Source of the DNA: Sphingomonas folli
Lineage (GTDB): Bacteria > Pseudomonadota > Alphaproteobacteria > Sphingomonadales > Sphingomonadaceae
DNA: 64,000 bases
Assembly: GCF_019429525.1 (NCBI RefSeq)
Contig: NZ_JAHXZL010000012.1
Location: 123,895 to 187,894 of the forward strand
Direction: 5' to 3'
This document shows positions 27,001 through 35,754 of this stretch, piece after piece; the stretch's first letter is position 1; every line of letters begins with the position of its first letter. The position numbers and the translations under genes are program-made. The notes beneath the pieces were generated by a model, which saw only the letters and a program-made list of their open reading frames with translations, had not been told where the DNA came from and ran no database searches.

Positions 27001-28473
27001 CGTGTCGGTGGCGCGCACGGTGATCGACACGACCGGGTTGGTCTCATAGTCGAGCGCGAGACTGTCCTCGACGATCAGCTTGTTGCCGTCGATCGCGAAG
27101 GCGCCGCCGGTGGAATCGTCGACGAGCCGATAGCTGTAGCTCGCGTTCAGCGCCCCCACGCCCGAGAAGACCGCGACGATGCTGTTCTCCACCTCCGTCT
27201 CGGACAAAGCGTTGCGCGACACCGCGATGTCGGTGATCGCCGGCGGCGTCGGCGCGAACAGTCGCGCCTTGAGCCCGCCGTCCACGTCGCCCGAGGCGGT
27301 GCTGTAATCGGTCCAGCCGACCAGCAACGCGCCCGAGGCGAGCACGGTCACCGCGGGCATCTCCTGGTTGCCGCTCACCACCTCGTTGGCCTGGAACTCG
27401 CCGCCGAGTTTCTGGCCGGCCGCGTCGAACAGCTGGGTCTTGATGCCGAAGCCGCTGGCGTCGGCGGCGATGTTGCTGTTGTCGCGCCAGCTCACCGCGA
27501 ACCCACCGTCGCCGGTCGCGGCGATGCTCGGCTGGTCCTGCGCGTTGAAGGTGGTGGTGTTGACGCGGAACTCGCCGCCCGTCCTCGCCCCGGTGGCATC
27601 GTAGATCTGACCGAGCAGGCCCGAGGCGCTGGTGTCGCCCAGCCCGCTGCTGTCGCGCCACACGATCGCGAAGCCGCCGCCGGCCAGCGCGGTGATCACC
27701 GGCTGGTCCTGCGCGCCCAGCGTCGTGCTGTTGACGAGCAGCTCGCCGCCCAGCTTGCCACCGCTGCTGGAGAAGAGCTGCGCCTTGATCGAGGTGCCGC
27801 TCGAGTCGCCGCCGAGTCCGCTATAGTCGATCCAGGTCGCGACGAACCCGCCCGAGGCGAGCCCCGCGAGCGCGGGCGCCACCTGGCTGCCGGTGATCGT
27901 GCTGTTGACCAGGAACTCGCCGCCGATCTTGCCGCCCGAGGCGGAGAACAACTGCGCGCGCACGCCGCTGCCCTTGGCGTCGGGCGCGGTGGCGCTGGCG
28001 TCGACCCAGCTGACGATGAAATTGCCGCCAGCGAGGGCGGTGATCGTCGAGTCGGACTGGCCCCCCGCGGTGGTGGTGTTGGCGAGAAACTCGCTTCCCA
28101 CCCGCGCCCCCGCGGCGTCGTAGATCTGCGCCTTGACCGAGCCGCGATCGGCGTCGCCGCCGAGCCCGCTGGCGTCGCTCCACGTCACCACGAAGCCGCC
28201 GGTCTTGAGCGCGGTGACGTTGGCGCGGTCCTGATTGTTGCCGGTGGCGCTATCGATCAGGAACTCGGCGCCGACCATCGCGCCGGTCGAGTCGAAGCGC
28301 TGCGCCTTGACGCTCGTCCCCGAGGCGTCCCCGCCGGTGCCGCTCGAGTCGGTCCAGATCGCGACGAAGCCGCCGTCCGCCAGAGCGGCGAAGGACAGGT
28401 CGGTCTGCACCCCCGTCCAGGTCGAGTTGACGCGGAACTCGCTGCCCGCGCTCGTGAACGCGCCGTTCGCCAT
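23947..28473 (-). CDS. Giant RTX-type secreted protein with two blocks of seven propeller-like repeats
   Basis: The 1508-residue protein is modular. Residues about 1-412 hold seven ~58-residue repeats (GGEFLVNTTT...GGF.V.W.D.S..GGD....KAQLFD..G). About 413-512 is a cadherin-like domain (LDYETNPVVSITVRATD). About 514-920 is a second block of exactly seven repeats. About 921-1230 holds two VCBS/cadherin_5-like domains and one cadherin domain (ANDTDSNG, ANDRDIDPGD, LDYETATSHQIKAQVTD). About 1240-1410 has RTX nonapeptides (GGNDILTG, GGAGADTLVGGAGSDELIGG). The end resembles a type I secretion signal. There is no N-terminal signal peptide. It is likely a calcium-binding surface or extracellular protein, perhaps carbohydrate-binding. 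No T1SS genes are nearby. The start ATG follows GGGGGAGGGG. Confidence 0.93.
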   Translation of the reverse strand: MANGAFTSAGSEFRVNSTWTGVQTDLSFAALADGGFVAIWTDSSGTGGDASGTSVKAQRFDSTGAMVGAEFLIDSATGNNQDRANVTALKTGGFVVTWSDASGLGGDADRGSVKAQIYDAAGARVGSEFLANTTTAGGQSDSTITALAGGNFIVSWVDASATAPDAKGSGVRAQLFSASGGKIGGEFLVNSTITGSQVAPALAGLASGGFVATWIDYSGLGGDSSGTSIKAQLFSSSGGKLGGELLVNSTTLGAQDQPVITALAGGGFAIVWRDSSGLGDTSASGLLGQIYDATGARTGGEFRVNTTTFNAQDQPSIAATGDGGFAVSWRDNSNIAADASGFGIKTQLFDAAGQKLGGEFQANEVVSGNQEMPAVTVLASGALLVGWTDYSTASGDVDGGLKARLFAPTPPAITDIAVSRNALSETEVENSIVAVFSGVGALNASYSYRLVDDSTGGAFAIDGNKLIVEDSLALDYETNPVVSITVRATDTFGDTFDKTFTFGLTDAVNEYRYSGAPEVLANTSIAASQLAPAVATLADGRSVIVWTDGSGVGGDASSFGIKAQLIAADGSKIGGEFRVNAQTLNAQDAPAVTALASGGFAVTWADANAASDGSASSVKAQLYDASGAAVGGELLVNTATLNAQKAPVIASLASGGFVVSWTDASLQGGDASVTSVKAQVYDAAGNHVGGELLVNTATNGAQDSSAVTGLQGGGFVVTWRDGSLQGGDASKDAVKAQLFGSDGGKIGGEFLVNTETAGSQQAPVVAALSTGGFAIAWADNSSRGPDADYFGIRFQLYDAGGGRVGGETLANTTTLAGQLAPSITALAGGNFAISWADYSGVGAEGGTAGIKAQVFASDGAAVGGEFLVNHQTLGSQVDPAITGTGDGGFLVGWTDYGGQGGDDQQTGVKYRLFDPLASQGTPPVLIARADTVTATEDQVAIIRAAALLANDTDSNGAPFALTGVAALSGGSASINAAGDVVFTPLADYAGTALLTYTIADTGGETAIGRVNVQVANVNDAPVAVADLLSLDEGATSLSVAALLANDRDIDPGDTLRVAAVAGTTANGLALTLAGTTVQVATPASYQALRAGETVVDHFDYTVADRAGASSTAAVTLTFVGANDAPTALTLDRARVDENAAAGTLVGTLSGYDVDHDETLRYRLIDDAGGRFTVDAASGVISVANGALLDYETATSHQIKAQVTDAAGATFDASFTISLNNLPEPKSYTGTNSANTFVAPTNDLWTIHGLGGNDILTGNASSDVLYGDANNDVLDGAGGADMMYGGIGSDTFYVDNVDDHVIEYYGEGTDLVYTSVDFTLEANVEQLTMLGSGNLAATGNDFANTMTGNAGDNILRGGLGGDLLVGMDGADTLYGEAGGDYLQGGAGADTLVGGAGSDELIGGAGADRFVFDYLGPAAERDTVKDFVAGEDKLVLSGAVFTAFAGRTGPIAASELAIGGAATTADQHLVYNPTTGALYYDADGAGGAAMVQIALLSTRPVLGASDFHIA

Positions 28474-28744
28474 ACGCCCCTCCCCCGAAAAGCGCCGTTC
28501 GCCCCCAGCGTGACCGGCCGTGCGACACTAGGTCCGAAGCGGTACGGCCGGTAGTGGGGCATCGGTGACCGCCGCGGCTCGGAAGGGGTAGTTCCTCGCC
28601 CTTCCGTCACGCCGCATCTGACGCGCGTCCGTGGCACCGCGCGCGTCGCGCGGCCGCCGCTCGGCCGGAGGGATGAATTGGCCCCCGGACCGGGTGTCGC
28701 GCGCGAGAATGCACCCTTCGTCGCGGCTCGTCGCCGCGCGCTCG

Positions 28745-30475
28745 CTACCGCACCGTCACCAGTGCCGAGTCGATCGCGTCGCCCCCGTAGCGACCGATAC
28801 AGTCGATCTCATAGGCGCGCGTCGCCGCCACGCGCACCGCGCGCGTGCCGGTCGCGCCCGCGGTGGCGCCGTCGAGCTTGCACGAGCGGATGTTCTCGCC
28901 GACCCAGCGCAAGGTCGCCGCGCCGCCCGGCGCGACCTGCGCGGGATCGACGCTCAGCGCGATCGACGGCAGCGGACCCGGATCGGAGATCGCACGCCCG
29001 CAGGTGGGGCGCGGCACCAGCGACGGCTGCACCGCCACGGTCGCGCGATCGCCGGCCAGCTCGGAGAGATAGGCCTCCAGCTTCGTGTAGCCGTCGCCGC
29101 CCAGCATGTTGCGGTCGTTCGGGTCGGACGGCGAGAGGCCGTGCGCCACCTCCCAATCGTCCGCCATGCCGTCGCCGTCGCGGTCGGCCGGCGCGGCGCC
29201 GCCGCTGAGCACGGGCCAGCCGCCCACCTGCGCCGGGTCGTCGAGCACCGCGCCACGGCACGCCACCAGCCCGGCGACCACGCGCGCGTCGGCGGCGTCG
29301 CGGCGCGGCCGGGTCGCGCCCACCGCGGCGACGACTCGGCGGTAGGCGGTGCCGGCGTCGTCGATCTCGCCCGCCGCCATCGACAGCGCCCCGACCGGTG
29401 CCGCCGAGACATAGCCCCAGTCGCCCGGCTCGAGCGCCAGCCGCTCGTCGCCGCGGTCCTCGGGGCGGTGGACGTCGAGGTTGCCGCGCAGGTGGATCCG
29501 GAAGCGCGCCGGATAGTCGCGGAAATAATTGAGCAGGTAGAGCTGCGTCGTCGCCTCGGACGAGGGCCCCATGATCGCGCTGTTGCCGATCGCGTTGACG
29601 TCGAGGTCGCCGAAGCGCGTGTACAGCTCGGCGTTGTAGCTCACCGAGTTGAAGATCACGTTGTCGATCATGTCGAACTGCCCGCGCAGGTTGACCAGCG
29701 GGTTGCGCCGCACGTTGCTGGCGATGAGATTGTGGTGGAAGGTCACCGCGTGCGCGCCGTAGCCGAAATAGGTGCCGCGGCTGTGCGGCCCGCGGTTGGC
29801 GCGGTTGAGACCCTCGGCCAGGATCGACCATTGCACCGTCACGTTCCGGGTCTGGCCGCAGCGCCCGGTCTCGTGCCCGGCGCCGACGATGTTGATGCCC
29901 TCGTCGGTCGGCCAGGACGTCGAGAGATGGTCGAGCATCACGTCGTGCGCGCCGCCGCTGATCTGGATCGTGTCGACGTTGTCGGACGAGCGCGGCGAGG
30001 CGCCGGGGCGCAGCCGGAAGTGCCGCAGCACCACGTCGTGCGTGCGCACCAGCATCGGCGCGTTGCCCGAGGCGCCGTTGCGCAAGGCGATCCCGCCGGG
30101 CGAGGTCTGGCCCGCGATGGTCAGGAACGGCGCCGTAACCTTGATCCAGTCGCGCAGCACGATCGTGCCGCTGACGCGGAACACGCAGGTGCGCGCGCCG
30201 CTGGCCTCGGCGCAGTCGCGCAGCGAGCCGGGGCCCGCGTCGGCGAGTGTCGTCACCGCGATCACGCGCCCGCCGCGGCCGCCGCGCGCGTAGCGGCCGA
30301 AGCCCTGCGCGCCGGGGAAGGCCGGTAGCGCGTGCGGCGCGTCGCCCGGGTCGCAGTCGACCGGGAAGCTCTCCTCCGCCGCGGCGGGCTCGGCCACGCC
30401 GCCCTCGATCGCGGGGAGCAGCAGCGCGCCGAGCAATAGCGCCGCGGCGATGAGCAGGAGGCGCGCCCGCCTCAT
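28745..30475 (-). CDS. Secreted pectate-lyase-like polysaccharide lyase
   Basis: The 576-residue protein starts with a signal peptide (about 1-33). A right-handed parallel beta-helix of the pectate lyase superfamily follows (about 45-400), with PAFPGAQGFGRYARGGRGGRVI, TIAGQTSPGGIAL, DHLSTSWPTDEGIN and HHNLIASNVRRNPL. A Ca-binding DRDGDGMADDWE loop (about 437-448) and a C-terminal Ig-like domain come next. Such enzymes cut acidic polysaccharides by beta-elimination. The TGA of the ligase/polymerase gene lies one base upstream of its ATG, so it is the last gene of the six-gene operon beginning at 35754. That position suggests a lyase for the cell's own polymer. Confidence 0.9.
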   Translation of the reverse strand: MRRARLLLIAAALLLGALLLPAIEGGVAEPAAAEESFPVDCDPGDAPHALPAFPGAQGFGRYARGGRGGRVIAVTTLADAGPGSLRDCAEASGARTCVFRVSGTIVLRDWIKVTAPFLTIAGQTSPGGIALRNGASGNAPMLVRTHDVVLRHFRLRPGASPRSSDNVDTIQISGGAHDVMLDHLSTSWPTDEGINIVGAGHETGRCGQTRNVTVQWSILAEGLNRANRGPHSRGTYFGYGAHAVTFHHNLIASNVRRNPLVNLRGQFDMIDNVIFNSVSYNAELYTRFGDLDVNAIGNSAIMGPSSEATTQLYLLNYFRDYPARFRIHLRGNLDVHRPEDRGDERLALEPGDWGYVSAAPVGALSMAAGEIDDAGTAYRRVVAAVGATRPRRDAADARVVAGLVACRGAVLDDPAQVGGWPVLSGGAAPADRDGDGMADDWEVAHGLSPSDPNDRNMLGGDGYTKLEAYLSELAGDRATVAVQPSLVPRPTCGRAISDPGPLPSIALSVDPAQVAPGGAATLRWVGENIRSCKLDGATAGATGTRAVRVAATRAYEIDCIGRYGGDAIDSALVTVR

Positions 30476-30476
30476 C

Positions 30477-31757
30477 TCACGCCTCGGCGCGCCGCGCGAC
30501 CAACGCCGCCAGCGCGCGCGGCGGGCGCCGTGCCGCGCCGCCGTGCGCCATCGCGAGCGACAGGATCACGGGCACCGACCACAGTCGCGCGTACATGTGG
30601 GGGCTGGCGGCGGAGAAGATCAGGAAGGTCACCAGCACCGCCAGCACCAGCCCGGCGACATCGCGCTCGCGCCTGAGCGTCGACAGCGCCACCATCACCA
30701 GCACCACCAGCATGCCGAGCCAGCCGAGCAGCGCGACCAGCCCGCCCTCCACCCACACCAGCAGGTACATGTTGTGGACCGGCGCCTTGAGCTTGCTGAT
30801 CACGCGGTGCTGGTCGACGCCGACGCCGCTGAACGGGTGCTGCTCGATCATCGACCAGGCGTCGTCGATCAGCGCGACCCGGCCGGTGAAGGTCCCCGCC
30901 TCGCTGATGTCGCCGTTCTCGATCGCCCCGGCGACCCGCTTGTTGAAGGTCTCGGGCAGCATCAGCCCGGTCTGGCTCACCACCAGAGCGGCGGCGAACA
31001 GGCCGCCGACCACCCAGCGCGGCAGCCGGATCCCCGCGATCACGCCGAACACGGCCAGGCCGATCGCGGCGCTGGAGAAAGCGGTGAAGGAGGCCGTCAG
31101 CAGCAACGACACCAGTAGCACCGCGAACGCCGCCAACATCGCCGCCGTGCGCAGCCGCCCGGCGCGCCACAGGAACAGCACGAAGGGCAAGGTCATCGCG
31201 ATCGCGGCGCCGTTCCAGTTGGCGTCGGTCGCGAACACGCCGAGCCGACGGTTGCCCGAGAGGAAATCGAGCCCCAGCACCTTGCGCGCCACCTCGAACG
31301 AGGCCTGGAAGCTGACGTAGATGAGGATGCCGAACGCCTCCATCGCCACCATGCCGGCGACCAGGGCACGCGCCAGCACCGTGGCATAGGCGCGGCCGTG
31401 GCCGGCGATGGCGAAGGGCAGCACCACCCAGGCGAAGGCATATTGCATCGCCACGATCAGCCAGCGCGACGGGTCGCGCGCGCCGAGCGACGCCACCAGC
31501 AGACCACCCATCATCACCGTGAACGACATCAGCCACGCCGGTTGGAGCGCGCCGAACGGCTGCAGCGGCAGGCGGTGACGCGACGCGAGCAGGCCCAGGC
31601 CGAGCAGGAACAGCACGTCGCTCAGCGTGAACATGATGTCGAGCGAGGGCCGCCACGACAGATAGGAGGACAGCGCCACCGCCAGGATGATCGGCCGCGG
31701 CACCTCGGCGCCGACGGCAACCCGCGCGCGCGGGTTCGGGAGCACGGCGGCGGTCAC
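30477..31757 (-). CDS. O-antigen ligase/polymerase (Wzy/WaaL-like) membrane protein
   Basis: The 426-residue protein has about ten hydrophobic helices and a periplasmic loop with GTFTGRVALIDDAWSMIEQHPFSGVGVDQHRV, followed by HNMYLLVWVEGGL. The GR..L...W....HP..G.G pattern and the following HN motif define the Wzy_C/O-antigen ligase family. It would polymerise or ligate lipid-linked repeat units on the periplasmic side. The GTG start at 31755-31757 overlaps the acyltransferase stop in a GTGA junction. Confidence 0.92.
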   Translation of the reverse strand: MTAAVLPNPRARVAVGAEVPRPIILAVALSSYLSWRPSLDIMFTLSDVLFLLGLGLLASRHRLPLQPFGALQPAWLMSFTVMMGGLLVASLGARDPSRWLIVAMQYAFAWVVLPFAIAGHGRAYATVLARALVAGMVAMEAFGILIYVSFQASFEVARKVLGLDFLSGNRRLGVFATDANWNGAAIAMTLPFVLFLWRAGRLRTAAMLAAFAVLLVSLLLTASFTAFSSAAIGLAVFGVIAGIRLPRWVVGGLFAAALVVSQTGLMLPETFNKRVAGAIENGDISEAGTFTGRVALIDDAWSMIEQHPFSGVGVDQHRVISKLKAPVHNMYLLVWVEGGLVALLGWLGMLVVLVMVALSTLRRERDVAGLVLAVLVTFLIFSAASPHMYARLWSVPVILSLAMAHGGAARRPPRALAALVARRAEA

Positions 31758-32875
31758 GCGCGCTGCGCCGTCATCGTGGCGTCGCTCGCCGGATCGTCGC
31801 GCGCGATCCGATCGGCGCGGTAGATGCGCTGGCGGAAGAAGCGCTCGTACGGCCAGCGCTCGAGCCAGAGATGGACGACATGACTCGCCACCAGCGACCC
31901 GGCCGCGACGAGCAGCGCGAAGGGCAGCATCGAGTGGAGCAGGTCGTCGGTGAACAAGCCGTGGCGCACGAACAGCTTGCGTAGCGCGAGATAGATGTAC
32001 GGGTGGACCAGGTAGAGGCTGTAGCTGATCGTGCCCAGATAGGCGAACACGCGGTTGCCGAGCAGCCGCTCGGTCCAGCTGCCGGGCGCCACCGCGCAGT
32101 AGAAATAAGCGGCGGTCGAGAGGATCAGCGGCACCACCACGGGGTCGCGGAAGTCGCGCCACCAATATTCGTAGTGCGCGTGGCTGGCGAGAACGGTCAT
32201 CGCCGCGAAGGCGAGCAGCTCGGCCCAGGGCGTCCCGCGGCCACCCTCGGGGTAACGCCAGCGCAGCAGCCGGATCGCCACGCCGGCGACGAAGTAGAGC
32301 GCGATCGGGAAGGCCAGCACGAAGGCCAGGGCCGCCGCCGCCGCCAGCGCCCCGGTCAGCCGGTCGCGCCGCTTCACCGCCAGCGTCACCACCGCGCAGG
32401 TGAGCGCATAGAACATCACCTCGTAGCTCAGGCTCCAGGCGTTGGGGGTGAGCTGGTCGGTGCCGGTGAACAGGTTGGTGAAGGTGAAGCCCGACACGAC
32501 AGCCAGCGGTGTGTTGATCTTCGGATAGGCGTTCGTCACCGCGTTGAGCGCGACGAACAGCACCGACAGGACCGCGAAGAGCGGATAGAGCCGCAGCCCG
32601 CGGCGCAGCGCGAACTCGCCGGGGCCGTAGCGAAGCGCGCTCGGCAGGATGACGAAGCCGCTGATGACGAAGAACAGCATCACGCCGAAGGTGGCGAGAT
32701 GCCAGGGCGCGCGGGTGAGCGCGACATAGGCGGCGTTGTCGGCGTAGACGTGGCGCGCCGGGCCGCCGATGATATGCGCGAACACCACCATCGCCGAGGC
32801 GAGCCCGCGCAGCCCGTGCGCCGCGACGACATGCTCCCCGCCTGCCCCTTTTCCCGCTGCCGACGCCGAACTCAC
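31754..32875 (-). CDS. Acyltransferase family 3 (OafA/NodX-like) membrane protein
   Basis: The 373-residue integral membrane protein has about ten helices and opens with the acyltransferase_3 motif VAAHGLRGLASAMVVFAHI, carrying the conserved His-Gly-Leu-Arg. FFVISGFVI, LRRGLRLYPLF and ISYSLYLVHPYIYL follow. It would transfer acetyl or another acyl group to a sugar of the surface polymer. It begins with GTG ten bases after the epimerase gene and overlaps the ligase gene by four bases. Confidence 0.93.
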   Translation of the reverse strand: MSSASAAGKGAGGEHVVAAHGLRGLASAMVVFAHIIGGPARHVYADNAAYVALTRAPWHLATFGVMLFFVISGFVILPSALRYGPGEFALRRGLRLYPLFAVLSVLFVALNAVTNAYPKINTPLAVVSGFTFTNLFTGTDQLTPNAWSLSYEVMFYALTCAVVTLAVKRRDRLTGALAAAAALAFVLAFPIALYFVAGVAIRLLRWRYPEGGRGTPWAELLAFAAMTVLASHAHYEYWWRDFRDPVVVPLILSTAAYFYCAVAPGSWTERLLGNRVFAYLGTISYSLYLVHPYIYLALRKLFVRHGLFTDDLLHSMLPFALLVAAGSLVASHVVHLWLERWPYERFFRQRIYRADRIARDDPASDATMTAQRA

Positions 32876-32885
32876 GCGCGCGCTC

Positions 32886-33911
32886 CTAACTGGCGCCGCG
32901 GCTGGGCGCGGCGAGCGACACCGGCGAGGCGTCGCGCGCGCGCACGGGCTGCGAGCGGAAATGATGGTAGGCGTCGAACAGGATGTCGGCGTCGCGTCGG
33001 CTCGGCGACCAGTCGAGCGCGGCGCGCGTCGCCGCGGTGTTTAGCACGTAATCGGCGTCGGCGATCGCGAACTGCTCGGGATAGAGCAGCGGTACGCCGG
33101 CGCGATCCATCGTCGCCAGCGTACGCTGCACCAGTCCCGCCGGGGTCGGCAGCACGACCGAGCGCGAGCCGGCGCGCGCGATCAGCGAGCGCAGCAGCGC
33201 GCGCACCGTCGGCGGCTCGCTCGAGCCGAGATTGAACGGCCCGGGCGGCAACCCGCGGTCGGCGGCGCGGATCAGCGCGGTGACGCAATCCTCCACCGCG
33301 ATCATCTGATAGCGGTTGCGCCCGCTCCCGATCATCGGCACGGGCAGCCCCAGCGCGATCAGCCGGAACAGCTTGGCGAGGATGCCCAGCCGCCCCGCGC
33401 CGGCGATCAGCCGCGGGCGGAAGACGGTGGCGCGCAGCCCGAACTCGTCCGCCGCGGCGGCGATCAGCCGCTCCGCTCCCACCTTGCTGCGGCCGTAGGG
33501 GCCGATCGGCACCTGCGGGTGGGTCGGCGGCACGGGCGTGTGGACCGGCACGCCGTAGGTCATGTCCGTCGAGACGAACAGCAGCTGGCGCGCGCCGGCG
33601 GCACGCATCGCGGCGAGCAGGGCGCGCGTGCCCTCGACGTTGACCGCGGCGAACCAGCCGTCGCGGTCGTGCCGCGGCACCGCGCCGTGGAACTGGCGGG
33701 CGGCGAGGTGGTGGACGACGTCGTCGCGGCCGAGCCGCAGCCGGGCGAGGTCGTCGCCGGACGCGACGTCGCCGAGCACCACCTCGTCGATGGCGACGCG
33801 CGGCGCGACCTGGTCGAACACGGTGACCCGCTCGCCCCGTGCCGCCAGCGCGGCGGCGAGCCGCTCGCCCAGGAAGCCGGCGCCGCCGGTGATGACGTGG
33901 CGGCGGCTCAC
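32886..33911 (-). CDS. NAD-dependent epimerase/dehydratase
   Basis: The 341-residue extended SDR starts at its nucleotide-binding motif (SRRHVITGGAGFLGERLA). It has the Ser/Thr region FVSTDMTYG and the catalytic YGRSK (YxxxK). NLGSSEPPTVRALL and the C-terminal FDAYHHF are typical of the family. It acts on a nucleotide- or lipid-linked sugar. Its tight GTGA coupling to an SMR-type flippase gene and a HAD-UbiA fusion gene suggests a role in making or modifying a polyprenyl-phosphate sugar; this is inference. Confidence 0.9.
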   Translation of the reverse strand: MSRRHVITGGAGFLGERLAAALAARGERVTVFDQVAPRVAIDEVVLGDVASGDDLARLRLGRDDVVHHLAARQFHGAVPRHDRDGWFAAVNVEGTRALLAAMRAAGARQLLFVSTDMTYGVPVHTPVPPTHPQVPIGPYGRSKVGAERLIAAAADEFGLRATVFRPRLIAGAGRLGILAKLFRLIALGLPVPMIGSGRNRYQMIAVEDCVTALIRAADRGLPPGPFNLGSSEPPTVRALLRSLIARAGSRSVVLPTPAGLVQRTLATMDRAGVPLLYPEQFAIADADYVLNTAATRAALDWSPSRRDADILFDAYHHFRSQPVRARDASPVSLAAPSRGAS

Positions 33912-34276
33912 GCGGTCTTCCCCACGACGAGTACGCCCAGGCAGATCAGCGCGATGCCCGCGGCACGCGCCGGCCCCACGGTCTCGCTGAGGAACAGCAC
34001 GCCCAGCACCGCGGCGAGGACATAGCCCATCGACAGCATCGGATAGGCGACGCTCACCTGGGTCCGGCTCAGCACCACCAGCCACAGGCCGATGCTGGCG
34101 GCGTAGCAGGCCATCCCGGCCCACAGCCACGGGTTGGCGACCAGGCTGGTGCCGAGCGCGATCGGCTCGGACAGCGCGGGCAGCGCGCGGAAGGTCATCG
34201 CCTTGCGCAGCGCGACCTGCGCCAGCGCGTTGAGCGAGACGCTGACGACGATCAGGGCGAAGAGCGCGAGCGTCAT
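33908..34276 (-). CDS. SMR/EmrE-like small membrane transporter (probable lipid-linked sugar flippase)
   Basis: The 122-residue protein has four predicted transmembrane helices, with MTLALFALIVVSVSLNALAQVALRK, PWLWAGMACYAASIGLWLVVL, SVAYPMLSMGYVLAAVLGVLFLSE and ALICLGVLVVG. The pattern matches the EamA/SMR branch that includes ArnE/ArnF, which flip aminoarabinose-phosphoundecaprenol. The short length rules out the ten-helix EamA exporters. It overlaps its neighbours by four bases on both sides (ATGA and GTGA). Confidence 0.88.
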   Translation of the reverse strand: MTLALFALIVVSVSLNALAQVALRKAMTFRALPALSEPIALGTSLVANPWLWAGMACYAASIGLWLVVLSRTQVSVAYPMLSMGYVLAAVLGVLFLSETVGPARAAGIALICLGVLVVGKTA

Positions 34277-35754
34277 GCCACCCGCCCACCCACGGCGATG
34301 AGCCACAGCCCCGCGACCGCGCCGGCGTGCCACCAGCTGACGCGGTCGCGCAGCGCGAAGATCACCGGGTCGTCGTCGAGCGCGCCGCGATGCGCCAGCA
34401 GCCAGACGCGCATCACCCAGAGGCACAGCACCGCGGGGATCACGTAGAGCGCGCCGTCGAGCGCGTAGAGCCCGCTCGGCATCGCGTCGACCGACATGTA
34501 CATCACCATCACCAGCACCGAGACGATCCCGGCGGCGACGCCGAGCGCGAGCGTCAGCGGCTCGTCGCCGGGCAGGTAACCGCGGCCGTGGACCGGCCGC
34601 CCGCTGCGCGCCGCCTGGACCAGCTCGGCCGAGCGCTTGGCCAGCGCCAGCGAGAGGAACAGCGTCGCGGTGAAGGTCGCCAGCCACAGCGAGATCGGAT
34701 GGCCGATCACCACCATGCCGGCGACGACCCGCAGCGTGAACAGCGCGGCGATCGCGGCGACGTCGATCAGCGGCTCGCGCTTGAGCCGGAAGGAGTAGAG
34801 CAGCGTCAGCGCGGCATAGCAGGACAGGGTCGCGCCGAACGCCGGGGCGAGCAGCCAGCCGCCGACGAGCCCAATGGTCAGTAGCATCGCGGCGAGCGGC
34901 GCCGCGGTGGCGAGCGGGATCAGCCCCGCGGCGAGCGCGCGATAGCGCTTGCTCGGGTGGCGACGGTCGGCCGAGAGATCGGCGAGGTCGTTGATCAGAT
35001 AGGTCGCCGAGGCGACCACGCCGAAGAGCGCGAAGGCGGCGAGCGCCTGGAGCAGCAGCGCGGGCGCGAGGAACTCGTGGCTCAGCACGATCGGCGCGAG
35101 CACGAGCAGGTTCTTGCTCCATTGGTGCAGCCGCAGCGCCTTGACCCAGTCGCGCGCGCGGACCGCGCGACGCGGCAGCACCTCGGGCGCGATCCCCTCG
35201 CGCGCCAGCAGGCGCGCCACGCGCGGCCGCTCGCCCGCGAGCAGCGCACCCGTGGCGCGGCGCCACACCGGCACGTCCGCGACGCTGTCGCCGACATAGT
35301 CGAAGCCCTCGGGGAAGCGCCGCGCCAGCGCCTCGGCCTTGGCTGCGGCCTTGAGGTTGGTGGCGCCGTCGCTGCCCGTCGCGCTGTCGAACAGGCCGGT
35401 GGCGCTGGCGACGCCGTCGGCGATGAACTGGTCCGCGGCGGTGACGAGGTGCACCGTCCCGCCCGCGCTCCGACGCCGCGAAATCGCGGCGAGCACCCCC
35501 GGGTCGAGCGGCAGCGCCTCGCAGTCCAGGCCGGCGTGGAGCATCGCGGCGCGCTTGAACGCCGCACGTCCCCGCGCGAGCGCGCCCGCCACCGCCGGCA
35601 CCCGGCGGGGATGGCGGAACGCGAGCGTCACCAGGCATTCGTGCAGCGTGTCGGTGCACACCAGGCTATGGTCGAGGTCGACGACGAGCGGGCGGCATCG
35701 TGCCGGGGCATCGCCCGGCATCTCCGCCAACGCCAGAGTCGTCACGTCGTCCAT
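34273..35754 (-). CDS. HAD-UbiA fusion: polyprenyl-phosphate phosphoribosyltransferase-like
   Basis: The 493-residue protein fuses an N-terminal HAD phosphatase-like domain (VVDLDHSLVCTDTL at 24-37; TAADQFIADGV; VGDSVADVPVW) to a C-terminal UbiA prenyltransferase with about nine helices. The UbiA part has the first Asp-rich motif YLINDLADLSADRRHP and the second motif region YSFRLKREPLIDVAAIA. Mycobacterial Rv3806c (UbiA) and Rv3807c (phosphatase) make decaprenyl-phosphoribose, and fusions of this kind are usually assigned the same type of reaction. The gene leads the operon with the SMR flippase and epimerase genes. Confidence 0.91.
   Translation of the reverse strand: MDDVTTLALAEMPGDAPARCRPLVVDLDHSLVCTDTLHECLVTLAFRHPRRVPAVAGALARGRAAFKRAAMLHAGLDCEALPLDPGVLAAISRRRSAGGTVHLVTAADQFIADGVASATGLFDSATGSDGATNLKAAAKAEALARRFPEGFDYVGDSVADVPVWRRATGALLAGERPRVARLLAREGIAPEVLPRRAVRARDWVKALRLHQWSKNLLVLAPIVLSHEFLAPALLLQALAAFALFGVVASATYLINDLADLSADRRHPSKRYRALAAGLIPLATAAPLAAMLLTIGLVGGWLLAPAFGATLSCYAALTLLYSFRLKREPLIDVAAIAALFTLRVVAGMVVIGHPISLWLATFTATLFLSLALAKRSAELVQAARSGRPVHGRGYLPGDEPLTLALGVAAGIVSVLVMVMYMSVDAMPSGLYALDGALYVIPAVLCLWVMRVWLLAHRGALDDDPVIFALRDRVSWWHAGAVAGLWLIAVGGRVA

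Noticed and set aside
24300..28400. Possible CRISPR or satellite array suggested by regular ~174-bp periodicity
   Set aside because: The period is the 58-codon protein repeat of the RTX gene. The units are diverged at synonymous positions and have no spacer/repeat structure.
25864..28554. An 896-codon plus-strand frame antisense to the RTX gene
   Set aside because: It mirrors the repeat periodicity of the RTX gene on the other strand. It has no independent features.
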